Source: Roseiflexaceae bacterium
GTDB taxonomy: Bacteria > Chloroflexota > Chloroflexia > Chloroflexales > Roseiflexaceae
Length of the DNA stretch: 6,159 bases
Assembly (NCBI GenBank): GCA_947462525.1
Contig: CANHPK010000105.1
Location: 1 to 6,159, forward strand
Reading direction: 5' to 3'
Position 1 is the stretch's first letter, and the number at the start of each line of letters is the position of its first letter. This document shows positions 1-5,403 of this stretch, piece by piece. A model generated the notes under the pieces. It saw only the letters and a list, made by a program, of their open reading frames with translations, had not been told where the DNA came from and did not search any database. The translations under genes were made by a program, and so were the position numbers.

Positions 1-2
1 CA

Positions 3-395
3 CCGACCCAGGATGTGCTACTCCGACAACACTACCGCACACCCGAAGGTCAAGAACTCGCAAACATCCCCTTGCTGGCTGTTGGCCAATCCGTCGACAT
101 CACCACCGATATCGTCTGTCTACTCCCCCGCCCATATACATCACTCTTTATACCCATTCCCGCACTCACCACAGTAACCATTCGAGATCTGCCGCTCGAT
201 TGGTCGGTCCAAGAGGTCCCGGGGGGGTATTTCATCCGCATGCGCACCGCAACAGCCGGGGGGTGGACACTCCGCTATCGTATGACTGCAGAGCGTACGG
301 GCAGTGCCCGTTTTGATGGGCTCCAGGTAATGGATGCCGCAGGCACACTCCATGCACTCGCGCCGACAAAGACGCTGTATGTCACAACACCATAA
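3..395 (+). CDS. C-terminal fragment of an unidentified, probably extracellular protein (5' end outside window)
   Basis: The frame is open from the first complete codon (position 3) to TAA at 393-395, giving about 130 residues with no stop on the upstream side. The gene therefore most likely begins before the window. A GTG at 15 is a possible start but has no ribosome binding site. The product has alternating hydrophobic and polar residues, many Thr, Pro and Gly, and no helix-rich stretch. Near the end it has a pattern of the type TLRYRMTAERTG followed by FDGLQVMDAAG. This resembles Ig-like beta-sandwich domains at the end of secreted bacterial proteins. I do not recognise a specific family. 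It overlaps the next gene by 17 bases in another frame, which suggests translational coupling with the glycosidase. The reading frame is well supported; the fold is inference. Confidence 0.6.
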   Translation, partial: PTQDVLLRQHYRTPEGQELANIPLLAVGQSVDITTDIVCLLPRPYTSLFIPIPALTTVTIRDLPLDWSVQEVPGGYFIRMRTATAGGWTLRYRMTAERTGSARFDGLQVMDAAGTLHALAPTKTLYVTTP

Positions 396-1944
396 CCATT
401 TCATACGGCTGAGCTGTAGTCTGATATTCATTTTTGATTTGTGCTGGGCGGCGCTCCCTGCCCAGATACCGCCCCGCGTTACACCCAAAACCACACCAAA
501 CATCCTCGCCGTAAACACCCATTTTGCCAGTCGCTCCGCACAACTACGCGACATCCCGGCGCACGTCGCATCTGCGCATGCACTGCAGACACCGTGGGTA
601 CGCGAAGATTTTCATTGGTATCGCATTCAACGGACCGCCGAAGCATTTGATTGGTCGTTTACCGACGCAACCGTCGACGCATTCGAAGACCAGGGGATCC
701 ACATATTGGGAGTGTTGGGGCACCCACCAGGTTGGGCGACAATCAACCAACAGGATGATCCCTACCATAATTCTTTCGCTGCCCCGGATCCGGATCTCTT
801 TGCAGCCTGGGCAGCCCAAACCGTTGCACGGTATCGTCATCGTGTCACCTACTGGCAAATCTGGAACGAACCAGACAATCCCCACTTTTGGTATCCTACA
901 CCCGACCCCGTGGCCTACGCGAAACTCGTCCACATCACCGCCCGCGCCATTGCCCGCGTCGCACCCGAAGTCAAACTCGTTGCAGCAGGAATCAATCCGT
1001 TTGCGCTGCAATTCCTCCAAGGCGCAGCGGCAGCCGGTCTGTGGAACGATGTCGACATCCTCGCCATTCACCCATATGTAAACCCGCTCGACCCACGTTA
1101 CTCAGGTCTTGCGGAAGCCGCACTATTGCTCACGCCACTCCTGCATCGCTATGGTCACAAGCCTATCTGGATAACCGAAATCGGCTGGGCGAGCGCCACG
1201 AGCGATCGTGACCCACCAGGGGCAATGACCGAACACCTGCAAGCCGAGTATCTCTCCCGCGCCGTCCAGATTCTCTGGCAGACCGACATTTCACTTGTCT
1301 TTTGGTATAGCTGGAAAGACGAAAAAACAAATCCATACGGCCTCTTTCGCTGGGCAAACGGCCCAGACGACATGTCGCAACCCAAACGTGCAGCTGCAGT
1401 GTTCCGTACACTCCAATCCGTCACGCACATACGACCGCGCACCCTGACCTTTCACCCCGTCCTCAGCTTCGACGGCATGCACGATGTCTGGGTGCGTGGC
1501 GACGAACACACGGGCGTACTCTATGCCAGTCAGCGTCGGGCCGTGAACGGCGGCAACGCAATCGCAATCCGCTACGCCTTCCCTGCATTTGGGAACCAAT
1601 ATCTGGTATTCAGACGATGGCATCATGCCCCATTGCCAATGGGTACAACGCAGGTCTGCCTCACGGTATGGGGTGACGACACCAGTACCCTCGTCAAAAT
1701 TTGGCTCCGCGGGAGCGACACCAAGCGTGTGCAACTGACACTGGGGATGAGCGGTCCTACCGGTTGGCGCGATCTCTGCGCGCCGCTCCCACAGCAGTTT
1801 GCTGCGTGGGACCGTATTGACCCCTCCGACGGAATCTTGCTACAACCGGCCACATTCGAAGCGCTTGTCATCGACGACGCACCCGATGGGAGCGGCAGTC
1901 AGGGGACCATTTTTTTCGACGCACTCCGTGCCACGACTGATTGA
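379..1944 (+). CDS. Secreted clan GH-A glycoside hydrolase (cellulase/GH39-like) with C-terminal beta-sandwich domain
   Basis: The 521-residue product is predicted to hydrolyse a glycosidic bond in a polysaccharide outside the cytoplasm. From the ATG at 379 the first ~28 residues look like a signal peptide or membrane anchor: an Arg, then a hydrophobic run (SLIFIFDLCWAALPA). An Asp inside that run is unusual. A TIM barrel spans roughly residues 40-355. It shows WVREDFHW (~73-80), GHPPGWA, WQIWNEPD with the likely acid/base Glu164, a HPY motif at 231-233, and WITEIGW with the likely nucleophile Glu267. The NEP and TEIGW pair is typical of clan GH-A retaining enzymes. Residues ~365-521 form a beta-rich domain ending in GTIFFDALRA, like carbohydrate-binding jelly rolls. 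An in-frame ATG at 334 would add 15 residues, and one at 352 would add nine. I chose 379 because it places the hydrophobic run near the N-terminus and shortens the overlap with the upstream gene; no clear Shine-Dalgarno decides it. The exact GH family and substrate cannot be read from the sequence. Confidence 0.85.
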   Translation: MSQHHNHFIRLSCSLIFIFDLCWAALPAQIPPRVTPKTTPNILAVNTHFASRSAQLRDIPAHVASAHALQTPWVREDFHWYRIQRTAEAFDWSFTDATVDAFEDQGIHILGVLGHPPGWATINQQDDPYHNSFAAPDPDLFAAWAAQTVARYRHRVTYWQIWNEPDNPHFWYPTPDPVAYAKLVHITARAIARVAPEVKLVAAGINPFALQFLQGAAAAGLWNDVDILAIHPYVNPLDPRYSGLAEAALLLTPLLHRYGHKPIWITEIGWASATSDRDPPGAMTEHLQAEYLSRAVQILWQTDISLVFWYSWKDEKTNPYGLFRWANGPDDMSQPKRAAAVFRTLQSVTHIRPRTLTFHPVLSFDGMHDVWVRGDEHTGVLYASQRRAVNGGNAIAIRYAFPAFGNQYLVFRRWHHAPLPMGTTQVCLTVWGDDTSTLVKIWLRGSDTKRVQLTLGMSGPTGWRDLCAPLPQQFAAWDRIDPSDGILLQPATFEALVIDDAPDGSGSQGTIFFDALRATTD

Positions 1945-2024
1945 TTGTGCAAAATGACGAACGCTGTCCGGGCAATACATTTATTACGACATAGCATCGT
2001 AATTCATTTGTACATTTTGCACAA
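1945..2024. repeat. Perfect 12-bp inverted repeat flanking a second 7-bp inverted repeat
   Basis: TTGTGCAAAATG at 1945-1956 is the exact reverse complement of CATTTTGCACAA at 2013-2024, with 56 bases between. Inside lies a second perfect pair, ATTACGA (1983-1989) and TCGTAAT (1997-2003), with a 7-base spacer. The outer pair begins directly after the glycosidase stop codon. No T-run follows, so this does not look like a simple terminator. Two operator half-sites for DNA looping or for separate regulator dimers are possible. Confidence 0.6.
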
Positions 2025-2025
2025 A
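2007..2025. promoter_or_regulatory. 19-bp imperfect palindrome, candidate operator upstream of glnA
   Basis: TTTGTACATTTTGCACAAA is symmetric at 7 of 9 base pairs around its central T. The right half is shared with the downstream arm of the 12-bp inverted repeat. Its size and symmetry suit a homodimeric helix-turn-helix regulator. It does not match the GlnR/TnrA box of Firmicutes (TGTNA-N7-TNACA) or the NtcA box (GTA-N8-TAC), so the regulator is unknown. Confidence 0.4.
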
Positions 2026-2038
2026 AACGCACAAAAAG
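2019..2038 (+). repeat. Tandem 10-bp direct repeat GCACAAAAA(C/G)
   Basis: GCACAAAAAC (2019-2028) is followed directly by GCACAAAAAG (2029-2038). The period is one helical turn, so both copies face the same side of the DNA. A related GTACATTTT lies just before them, at 2010-2018. Direct repeats spaced by one turn are typical of response regulators of the OmpR family. The assignment to such a protein is inference. Confidence 0.5.
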
Positions 2039-2051
2039 ATTCGTGCGTTTT
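2024..2051 (+). terminator. Hairpin with 9-bp stem; terminator of the glycosidase gene or operator
   Basis: AAAACGCAC (2024-2032) pairs perfectly with GTGCGTTTT (2043-2051) around a 10-base loop. The T-run forms the 3' arm of the stem, and the mirror-image A-run on the other side would let it work in both directions. The GC core is only five pairs, so termination may be weak. The same bases overlap the direct repeats, so they may serve instead as a protein-binding site. Confidence 0.4.
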
Positions 2052-2167
2052 CTGTACCCGCATCCGAAGTGATTCTTCTATACTGCTACCATTCCAAAAA
2101 ACTACTCAATGAAGAGTCGTTGCTGAGGCGAAGGCAGCACCGCGAACGTCGCGACTGCAATATGCAC

Positions 2168-2173
2168 GAGGAG
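2168..2173 (+). promoter_or_regulatory. Ribosome binding site of glnA
   Basis: GAGGAG lies 7 bases before the ATG at 2181. It fixes that start, which also agrees with the usual N-terminus of bacterial type I glutamine synthetases. Confidence 0.85.
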
Positions 2174-2180
2174 CACAGAC

Positions 2181-3605
2181 ATGGCACTGGACGCAAAGGG
2201 AGTTCTTCAACTCATCAAGGACAAAAACATCCTCATCGTCGACACCCGGTTCACCGATTTGTTCGGTGGTTGGCAGCACTATTCGCTGCCTGCATCACGT
2301 CTCACCGAAGAAATGATGATCGAGGGTCTCGGGTTTGACGGTTCCTCCATCAAGGGGTTCCAAGCAATCCACGAGTCAGACATGTTGATGATTCCTGACC
2401 CAAGCTCGGCCTTCATTGACCCATATCTCAAAATCCCAACCCTGGTGTTGATCTGCGACGTCATTGACCCACTCGAGCGCAAACCATACTCACGCGACCC
2501 ACGCAACGTGGCCAAGAAGGCCGAAGCCTACCTCAAGACGACCGGCATCGCCGACACGGCGTACTTCGGTCCCGAGGCAGAGTTCTTCTTGTTCAGCGAC
2601 GTCCGCTTCAACCAGACGCCCAACTCCGGCTACTACTTCCTGGACAGCCCCGAAGGCATCTGGAACAGCGGCAAAGAAGAAGAAGGCGGCAACAAGGGTT
2701 ATCGCGTGCGCTATAAGGAAGGCTACTTCCCTGTTCCGCCCACCGACACCCTGCAGGACATCCGCTCCGAGATGATCCTCAAAATGGCCGACATCGGCAT
2801 CGACATCGAACTGCACCACCACGAAGTCGCCACTGCAGGCCAGTGCGAAATCGACATGCGCTTCGACACCCTGCTCAAGATGGCCGACCAGCTCCAGAAG
2901 TACAAGTACGTGGTACGCACCACCGCCAAAGAACACGGCTTGTCGGCTACCTTTATGCCGAAGCCATTGTTCGGTGACAACGGCTCGGGTATGCACGTCC
3001 ACCAGAGCTTGTGGAAGGACGGCAAGCCGTTGTTCTTCGACAAGGATAAGTACGCCTTGTTGTCCGACACCGCACGCTGGTACATCGGTGGTGTGCTCAA
3101 GCACGCAGCAGCCTTGTTGGCCATCTGTGCACCAACGACCAACAGCTACCGCCGTCTGGTCCCAGGCTTCGAAGCACCCATCAACCTGGTCTACTCGGTG
3201 CGTAACCGCTCGGCAGCCATCCGCATCCCAACCTACTCCGACTCGCCCAAGGCACGTCGCGTCGAAGTACGCTTCCCTGACCCAACCGCAAACCCATACT
3301 TGGCATTCGCAGCCATGATGATGGCAGGCCTCGACGGCATCCAGAACAAGGTCGAGCCACCCGAGGCACTCAACGTCGACATTTACGAACTGTCGGCCGA
3401 AGAAAAGTCACACATCAAGAGCACGCCTGGTAGCTTGGGTGAGGCACTGACCGCACTCGAAGAAGACCACGAGTTCTTGCTCAAGGGCGGCGTGTTCACC
3501 AAGGACTTGCTCGAATCCTTCATCGACATCAAGCGCTCGAAGGACATCGTCAACATCGCCTTGCGCCCACACCCATACGAATTCTTCATGTACTACGACG
3601 CCTAA
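2181..3605 (+). CDS. glnA: Glutamine synthetase, type I
   Basis: The 474-residue product makes glutamine from glutamate, ammonium and ATP in the cytoplasm, working as a dodecamer in this family. The length matches bacterial GSI (E. coli about 469). Visible motifs are GFDGSSIKGF (51-60) with the substrate-closing Asp, the metal ligands in PEAEFFLF (Glu132, Glu134), HHHEVATAGQCE (Glu215, Glu223), the ATP-binding stretch FMPKPLFGDNGSGMH with His272, NSYRRLVPGFEAP (Glu331), and RRVEVRFPDP (Glu362, Arg364). Tyr402 in DIYELSAEE sits where GSI-beta enzymes are adenylylated, so covalent control by a GlnE-type enzyme is possible but not shown. The gene stands alone, with a 236-base regulatory gap before it and a strong hairpin after it. 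It is followed by amt and gltB, which complete ammonium uptake and the GS-GOGAT cycle. Confidence 0.98.
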   Translation: MALDAKGVLQLIKDKNILIVDTRFTDLFGGWQHYSLPASRLTEEMMIEGLGFDGSSIKGFQAIHESDMLMIPDPSSAFIDPYLKIPTLVLICDVIDPLERKPYSRDPRNVAKKAEAYLKTTGIADTAYFGPEAEFFLFSDVRFNQTPNSGYYFLDSPEGIWNSGKEEEGGNKGYRVRYKEGYFPVPPTDTLQDIRSEMILKMADIGIDIELHHHEVATAGQCEIDMRFDTLLKMADQLQKYKYVVRTTAKEHGLSATFMPKPLFGDNGSGMHVHQSLWKDGKPLFFDKDKYALLSDTARWYIGGVLKHAAALLAICAPTTNSYRRLVPGFEAPINLVYSVRNRSAAIRIPTYSDSPKARRVEVRFPDPTANPYLAFAAMMMAGLDGIQNKVEPPEALNVDIYELSAEEKSHIKSTPGSLGEALTALEEDHEFLLKGGVFTKDLLESFIDIKRSKDIVNIALRPHPYEFFMYYDA

Positions 3606-3616
3606 ATCTGTCCACC

Positions 3617-3642
3617 GCTCCGGGGCCGTTTGGCCCCGGAGC
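3617..3642 (+). terminator. Strong GC-rich hairpin downstream of glnA
   Basis: GCTCCGGGGCC (3617-3627) pairs perfectly with GGCCCCGGAGC (3632-3642) around a GTTT loop, 11 bases after the glnA stop. The following bases (AATCAAAG) contain no T-run, so this is not a textbook intrinsic terminator. It may terminate by hairpin strength alone or protect the 3' end of the glnA message. Confidence 0.75.
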
Positions 3643-3838
3643 AATCAAAGACGCACACTCCTTCTCTCGCACCCCAACGACTGACACAACCAATATCTCG
3701 ACGATGGATGTATCGGTTCTGCACTGCAGCAGACCGTTCAACAGACATACTCGGTTTTTGTGGTTTCGCTGTATGCAATGACGCACAACAGTCGGTACCA
3801 GGCGATAGCATTCACTTTTCTTAACAAGGAGGTACCAC
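3643..3838 (+). promoter_or_regulatory. amt upstream region
   Basis: No gene is visible here. I find no convincing -35/-10 pair. A CTGACA at 3681-3686 resembles a -35 element but has no good partner. A hairpin option GG(T)TCTGC/GCAGACC lies at 3715-3735. Two elements resemble those upstream of glnA: GTTTTTGTG (3754-3762), the reverse complement of CACAAAAAC at 2020-2028, and ACGCACAA (3781-3788), identical to 2027-2034. The region probably holds a regulated amt promoter, but its position is not resolved. Confidence 0.45.
3826..3833 (+). promoter_or_regulatory. Ribosome binding site of amt
   Basis: AAGGAGGT is a full-length anti-Shine-Dalgarno match ending 5 bases before the ATG at 3839. It fixes that start and predicts very efficient translation. 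Confidence 0.9.
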
Positions 3839-5071
3839 ATGGATGCAATCAACGGGGCTGATACCGTATGGGTTCTCGTCGCCTCTGCACTGGTGATGTT
3901 GATGACCCCCGGTCTGGCGTTCTTCTATGGTGGCTTGGTTCGCCAAAAAAACGTATTGTCGACGCTGATGCACAGCTTTTTCATCCTCGCCCTCATCAGC
4001 GTGCAGTGGGCACTCTGGGGCTATTCGTTGTCGTTTGGACCAACCGTCGGTGGGTTCATCGGCAACCTCGACTGGGTTGGTTTGCAAGGCGTCGGGATCG
4101 AACCAAACGCCGATTATGCAGCAACCATTCCACACGCTGCGTTTATGGTCTTTCAGATGATGTTCGCCGTCATCACGCCCGCGCTTATTTCCGGTGCGTT
4201 TGCTGAGCGCAAACGATTCGGGGCATTTGCGATTTTTGCGCTGGCATGGGCCACACTCGTCTATGCACCGGTCGCCCACTGGGTCTGGGGCGTGGGTGGG
4301 TGGATCCGCACCATGGGTGCACTCGATTTCGCTGGCGGCACCGTCGTCCACATCACCTCGGGTGTATCTGCACTGGTCTGCGCACTCGTGTTGGGCAAAC
4401 GCCTCGGGTACGGCAAAGACTCCATGCAGCCGCACAACGCCACGCTGACGCTCTTGGGCACCGGATTGCTCTGGTTCGGCTGGTTTGGCTTCAATGCCGG
4501 TAGCTCATTGGGCGCAAACGGACTCGCAGTCAGCGCATTCGTCACCACACATGTCGCCGCTGCAGCAGGGATGCTGGCATGGTTGGCCGCGAGTTGGATC
4601 CGTCACCGCAAGACCAGCGTACTCGCGGCATCGGCTGGTGCTGTCGCTGGGTTGGTCGGGATCACACCTGCGGCAGGTTTTGTGACGCCAATGGCTGCGA
4701 TTTTCATCGGCCTCAGTGCCGGCGCAGTTTGCTTCTGGGTGACCGAGTTCGTGGTCCGTGGGCGTGTCGATGATGCACTCGATGTCTTTGGGGTGCACGG
4801 CGTCGGCGGCATCGTCGGCGCATTGCTGACCGGCGTGTTTGCCACCAAAACCGTCAACGCCGCGGGCGCAGATGGTCTGCTGTATGGCAATCCACAGCAA
4901 CTCATCACCCAAATCGTGGCTGTCCTGGTTGTGGCAGCCTATGCAGGTATCGTGACCTTTGTGCTCCTCAAGATCATCGATGCCACCATTGGAATCCGTG
5001 TCTCAGAAGCCGAAGAGACCGAAGGTCTCGACGCATCTCAACACGGTGAATCTGCGTACACAACCGTCTAA
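3839..5071 (+). CDS. amt: Ammonium transporter, Amt/MEP/Rh family
   Basis: The 410-residue product is an inner-membrane trimeric channel that carries ammonium into the cell. It has about 11 hydrophobic segments starting near residue 8 (TVWVLVASALVMLMTPGLAFFYGGLVRQKNVL). The family signature GALDFAGGTVVHITSG (160-175) holds Asp163 and the first pore histidine, His171. DVFGVHGVGGIVG holds the second, His320. Phe109 and Trp150 fit the outer phenylalanine gate and the ammonium site of E. coli AmtB. There is no cleavable signal peptide, unlike E. coli AmtB. The cytoplasmic tail RVSEAEETEGLDASQHGESAY is close to the AmtB tail that couples to the PII protein GlnK, yet no glnK lies next to it in this window. 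The placement between glnA and gltB supports a role in nitrogen assimilation. Confidence 0.97.
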   Translation: MDAINGADTVWVLVASALVMLMTPGLAFFYGGLVRQKNVLSTLMHSFFILALISVQWALWGYSLSFGPTVGGFIGNLDWVGLQGVGIEPNADYAATIPHAAFMVFQMMFAVITPALISGAFAERKRFGAFAIFALAWATLVYAPVAHWVWGVGGWIRTMGALDFAGGTVVHITSGVSALVCALVLGKRLGYGKDSMQPHNATLTLLGTGLLWFGWFGFNAGSSLGANGLAVSAFVTTHVAAAAGMLAWLAASWIRHRKTSVLAASAGAVAGLVGITPAAGFVTPMAAIFIGLSAGAVCFWVTEFVVRGRVDDALDVFGVHGVGGIVGALLTGVFATKTVNAAGADGLLYGNPQQLITQIVAVLVVAAYAGIVTFVLLKIIDATIGIRVSEAEETEGLDASQHGESAYTTV

Positions 5072-5088
5072 TCACCCACGGTGTCTGC

Positions 5089-5188
5089 GGTGTTGAAACG
5101 AACACCTGAAGATACGGACTCGTCCTGAGTTCTCGCCCCACATCCTGCGTCATGCACCGTTCTGTGCTGCATTGCGATGGATGTGGGG
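5089..5188 (+). terminator. Series of hairpins downstream of amt, possible terminator region
   Basis: Three inverted repeats follow the amt stop within 120 bases. The first is GGTGTT/AACACC (5089-5094 with 5101-5106). The second is GGACTC/GAGTTC with one wobble pair (5116-5121 with 5127-5132). The third is a perfect 10-bp pair CCCCACATCC/GGATGTGGGG (5136-5145 with 5179-5188), with a smaller GCAC/GTGC pair (5154-5157 with 5164-5167) inside its loop. No T-run follows any of them. They could end or stabilise the amt transcript, or be part of a small structured RNA. The base pairing is seen directly; the role is inference. Confidence 0.5.
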
Positions 5189-5226
5189 TATTCGTTGAGA
5201 CTTCGTGACGACCGCTCTTCAATTGC

Positions 5227-5248
5227 TCTTTTTCTCTTCACAAAAAGA
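5227..5248. repeat. 7-bp inverted repeat TCTTTTT/AAAAAGA
   Basis: TCTTTTT (5227-5233) and AAAAAGA (5242-5248) are perfect reverse complements with an 8-base spacer. The pair is AT-only apart from one G-C, so it is a weak hairpin. It lies 33 bases before the gltB -35 box and could be a protein-binding site or chance. Confidence 0.3.
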
Positions 5249-5280
5249 CAAACACTGGTTATCGAAAGGTGCGTTTTTGC

Positions 5281-5309
5281 TTGACAAAGATTGTGCATTT
5301 CAGTACCAT
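5281..5309 (+). promoter_or_regulatory. Sigma-70-type promoter of gltB
   Basis: TTGACA (5281-5286) is a perfect -35 hexamer. It is followed after exactly 17 bases by TACCAT (5304-5309), which matches the -10 consensus at 4 of 6 positions. Transcription would start near 5316, giving a leader of about 88 bases. TTGTGCA (5291-5297) lies between the two hexamers and GTGCGTTTTTG (5269-5279) lies directly upstream. Both resemble elements upstream of glnA, so a bound regulator would compete with or contact RNA polymerase. Confidence 0.75.
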
Positions 5310-5332
5310 AAAACTACCCCCCAATACATGCA

Positions 5333-5347
5333 ATGATGCACCAGTGA
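5333..5347 (+). other. Possible leader mini-ORF (Met-Met-His-Gln-stop) in the gltB leader
   Basis: ATG ATG CAC CAG TGA reads as a four-codon frame. An overlapping ATG CAA TGA at 5328-5336 reads Met-Gln-stop. Both end in a glutamine codon just before TGA, and the four-codon frame covers the 5' arm of the leader hairpin. There is no Shine-Dalgarno sequence, so translation is doubtful. This is recorded as a speculative element only. Confidence 0.15.
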
Positions 5348-5387
5348 CACCGCGTTGAGGTGTGCTGGTTTTCTTTTCCCTTTGTTT
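5340..5387 (+). terminator. Terminator-like hairpin and T-rich tract in the gltB leader (candidate attenuator)
   Basis: ACCAG (5340-5344) pairs with CTGGT (5365-5369) and ACACC (5347-5351) pairs with GGTGT (5359-5363). Together they give a 10-bp stem with a small internal loop and a 7-base end loop. A run that is nearly all pyrimidine and mostly T follows at 5369-5387. This is the arrangement of an intrinsic terminator, placed between the gltB promoter and its start codon. It may instead end transcripts from upstream. I could not identify a clear competing antiterminator. Confidence 0.5.
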
Positions 5388-5392
5388 GCGCG

Positions 5393-5398
5393 AAGGAG
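5393..5398 (+). promoter_or_regulatory. Ribosome binding site of gltB
   Basis: AAGGAG lies 5 bases before the ATG at 5404. It fixes the start, which places the catalytic Cys at codon 22. Confidence 0.85.
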
Positions 5399-5403
5399 CA
5401 ACC

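Larger units (their letters stand above)
1945..2180 (+). promoter_or_regulatory. glnA upstream regulatory region
   Basis: This 236-base gap holds no gene. It is AT-rich compared with the flanking genes and dense in inverted and direct repeats between 1945 and 2051, listed separately. A possible -10 element TATACT lies at 2079-2084, but no good -35 hexamer sits 16-18 bases upstream of it. That would fit a promoter depending on an activator bound to the repeats just upstream, though this is inference. The 5' leader after that point has two small hairpin options, TGCTG/CAGCA (2121-2125 with 2135-2139) and CGCGA/TCGCG (2141-2145 with 2149-2153). I do not recognise a glutamine riboswitch. Confidence 0.55.

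Noticed and set aside
141..554. 137-codon minus-strand frame across the junction of the first two genes
   Set aside because: Both plus-strand frames are better supported, and the antisense product shows no domain or signal.
2007..2025. NtcA or MerR-type GlnR/TnrA box upstream of glnA
   Set aside because: The palindrome gives GTA-N8-ACA rather than GTA-N8-TAC, and TGTAC rather than TGTNA, so neither consensus is met.
1945..2180. Glutamine riboswitch upstream of glnA
   Set aside because: The conserved core of the known glutamine-binding RNAs is not recognisable, and the visible symmetry is DNA-site-like rather than that fold.
2490..3104. 204-codon open frame on the minus strand inside glnA
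   Set aside because: It lies wholly opposite a clear, conserved gene. Its open length follows from the codon bias of glnA, and the product is low in complexity with no recognisable motif.
3630..3824. 64-codon plus-strand frame between glnA and amt, considered as a glnK remnant
   Set aside because: It shows no PII features such as the T-loop Tyr or the conserved beta-strands. It begins inside the terminator hairpin and has no ribosome binding site.
3794..3837. Repeated GGTACCA before amt
   Set aside because: The second copy overlaps the ribosome binding site and spacer. Two 7-base matches within 40 bases are weak evidence for a regulatory repeat.
3821..4435. 204-codon open frame on the minus strand opposite the start of amt
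   Set aside because: It is an antisense shadow of amt with a Cys-, His- and Asp-rich product unlike any domain I know and no ribosome binding site of note.
5068..5298. 76-codon minus-strand frame in the amt-gltB gap
   Set aside because: It has no recognisable domain, its start lies inside the gltB promoter, and it runs into amt. The hairpins and promoter explain the region better.
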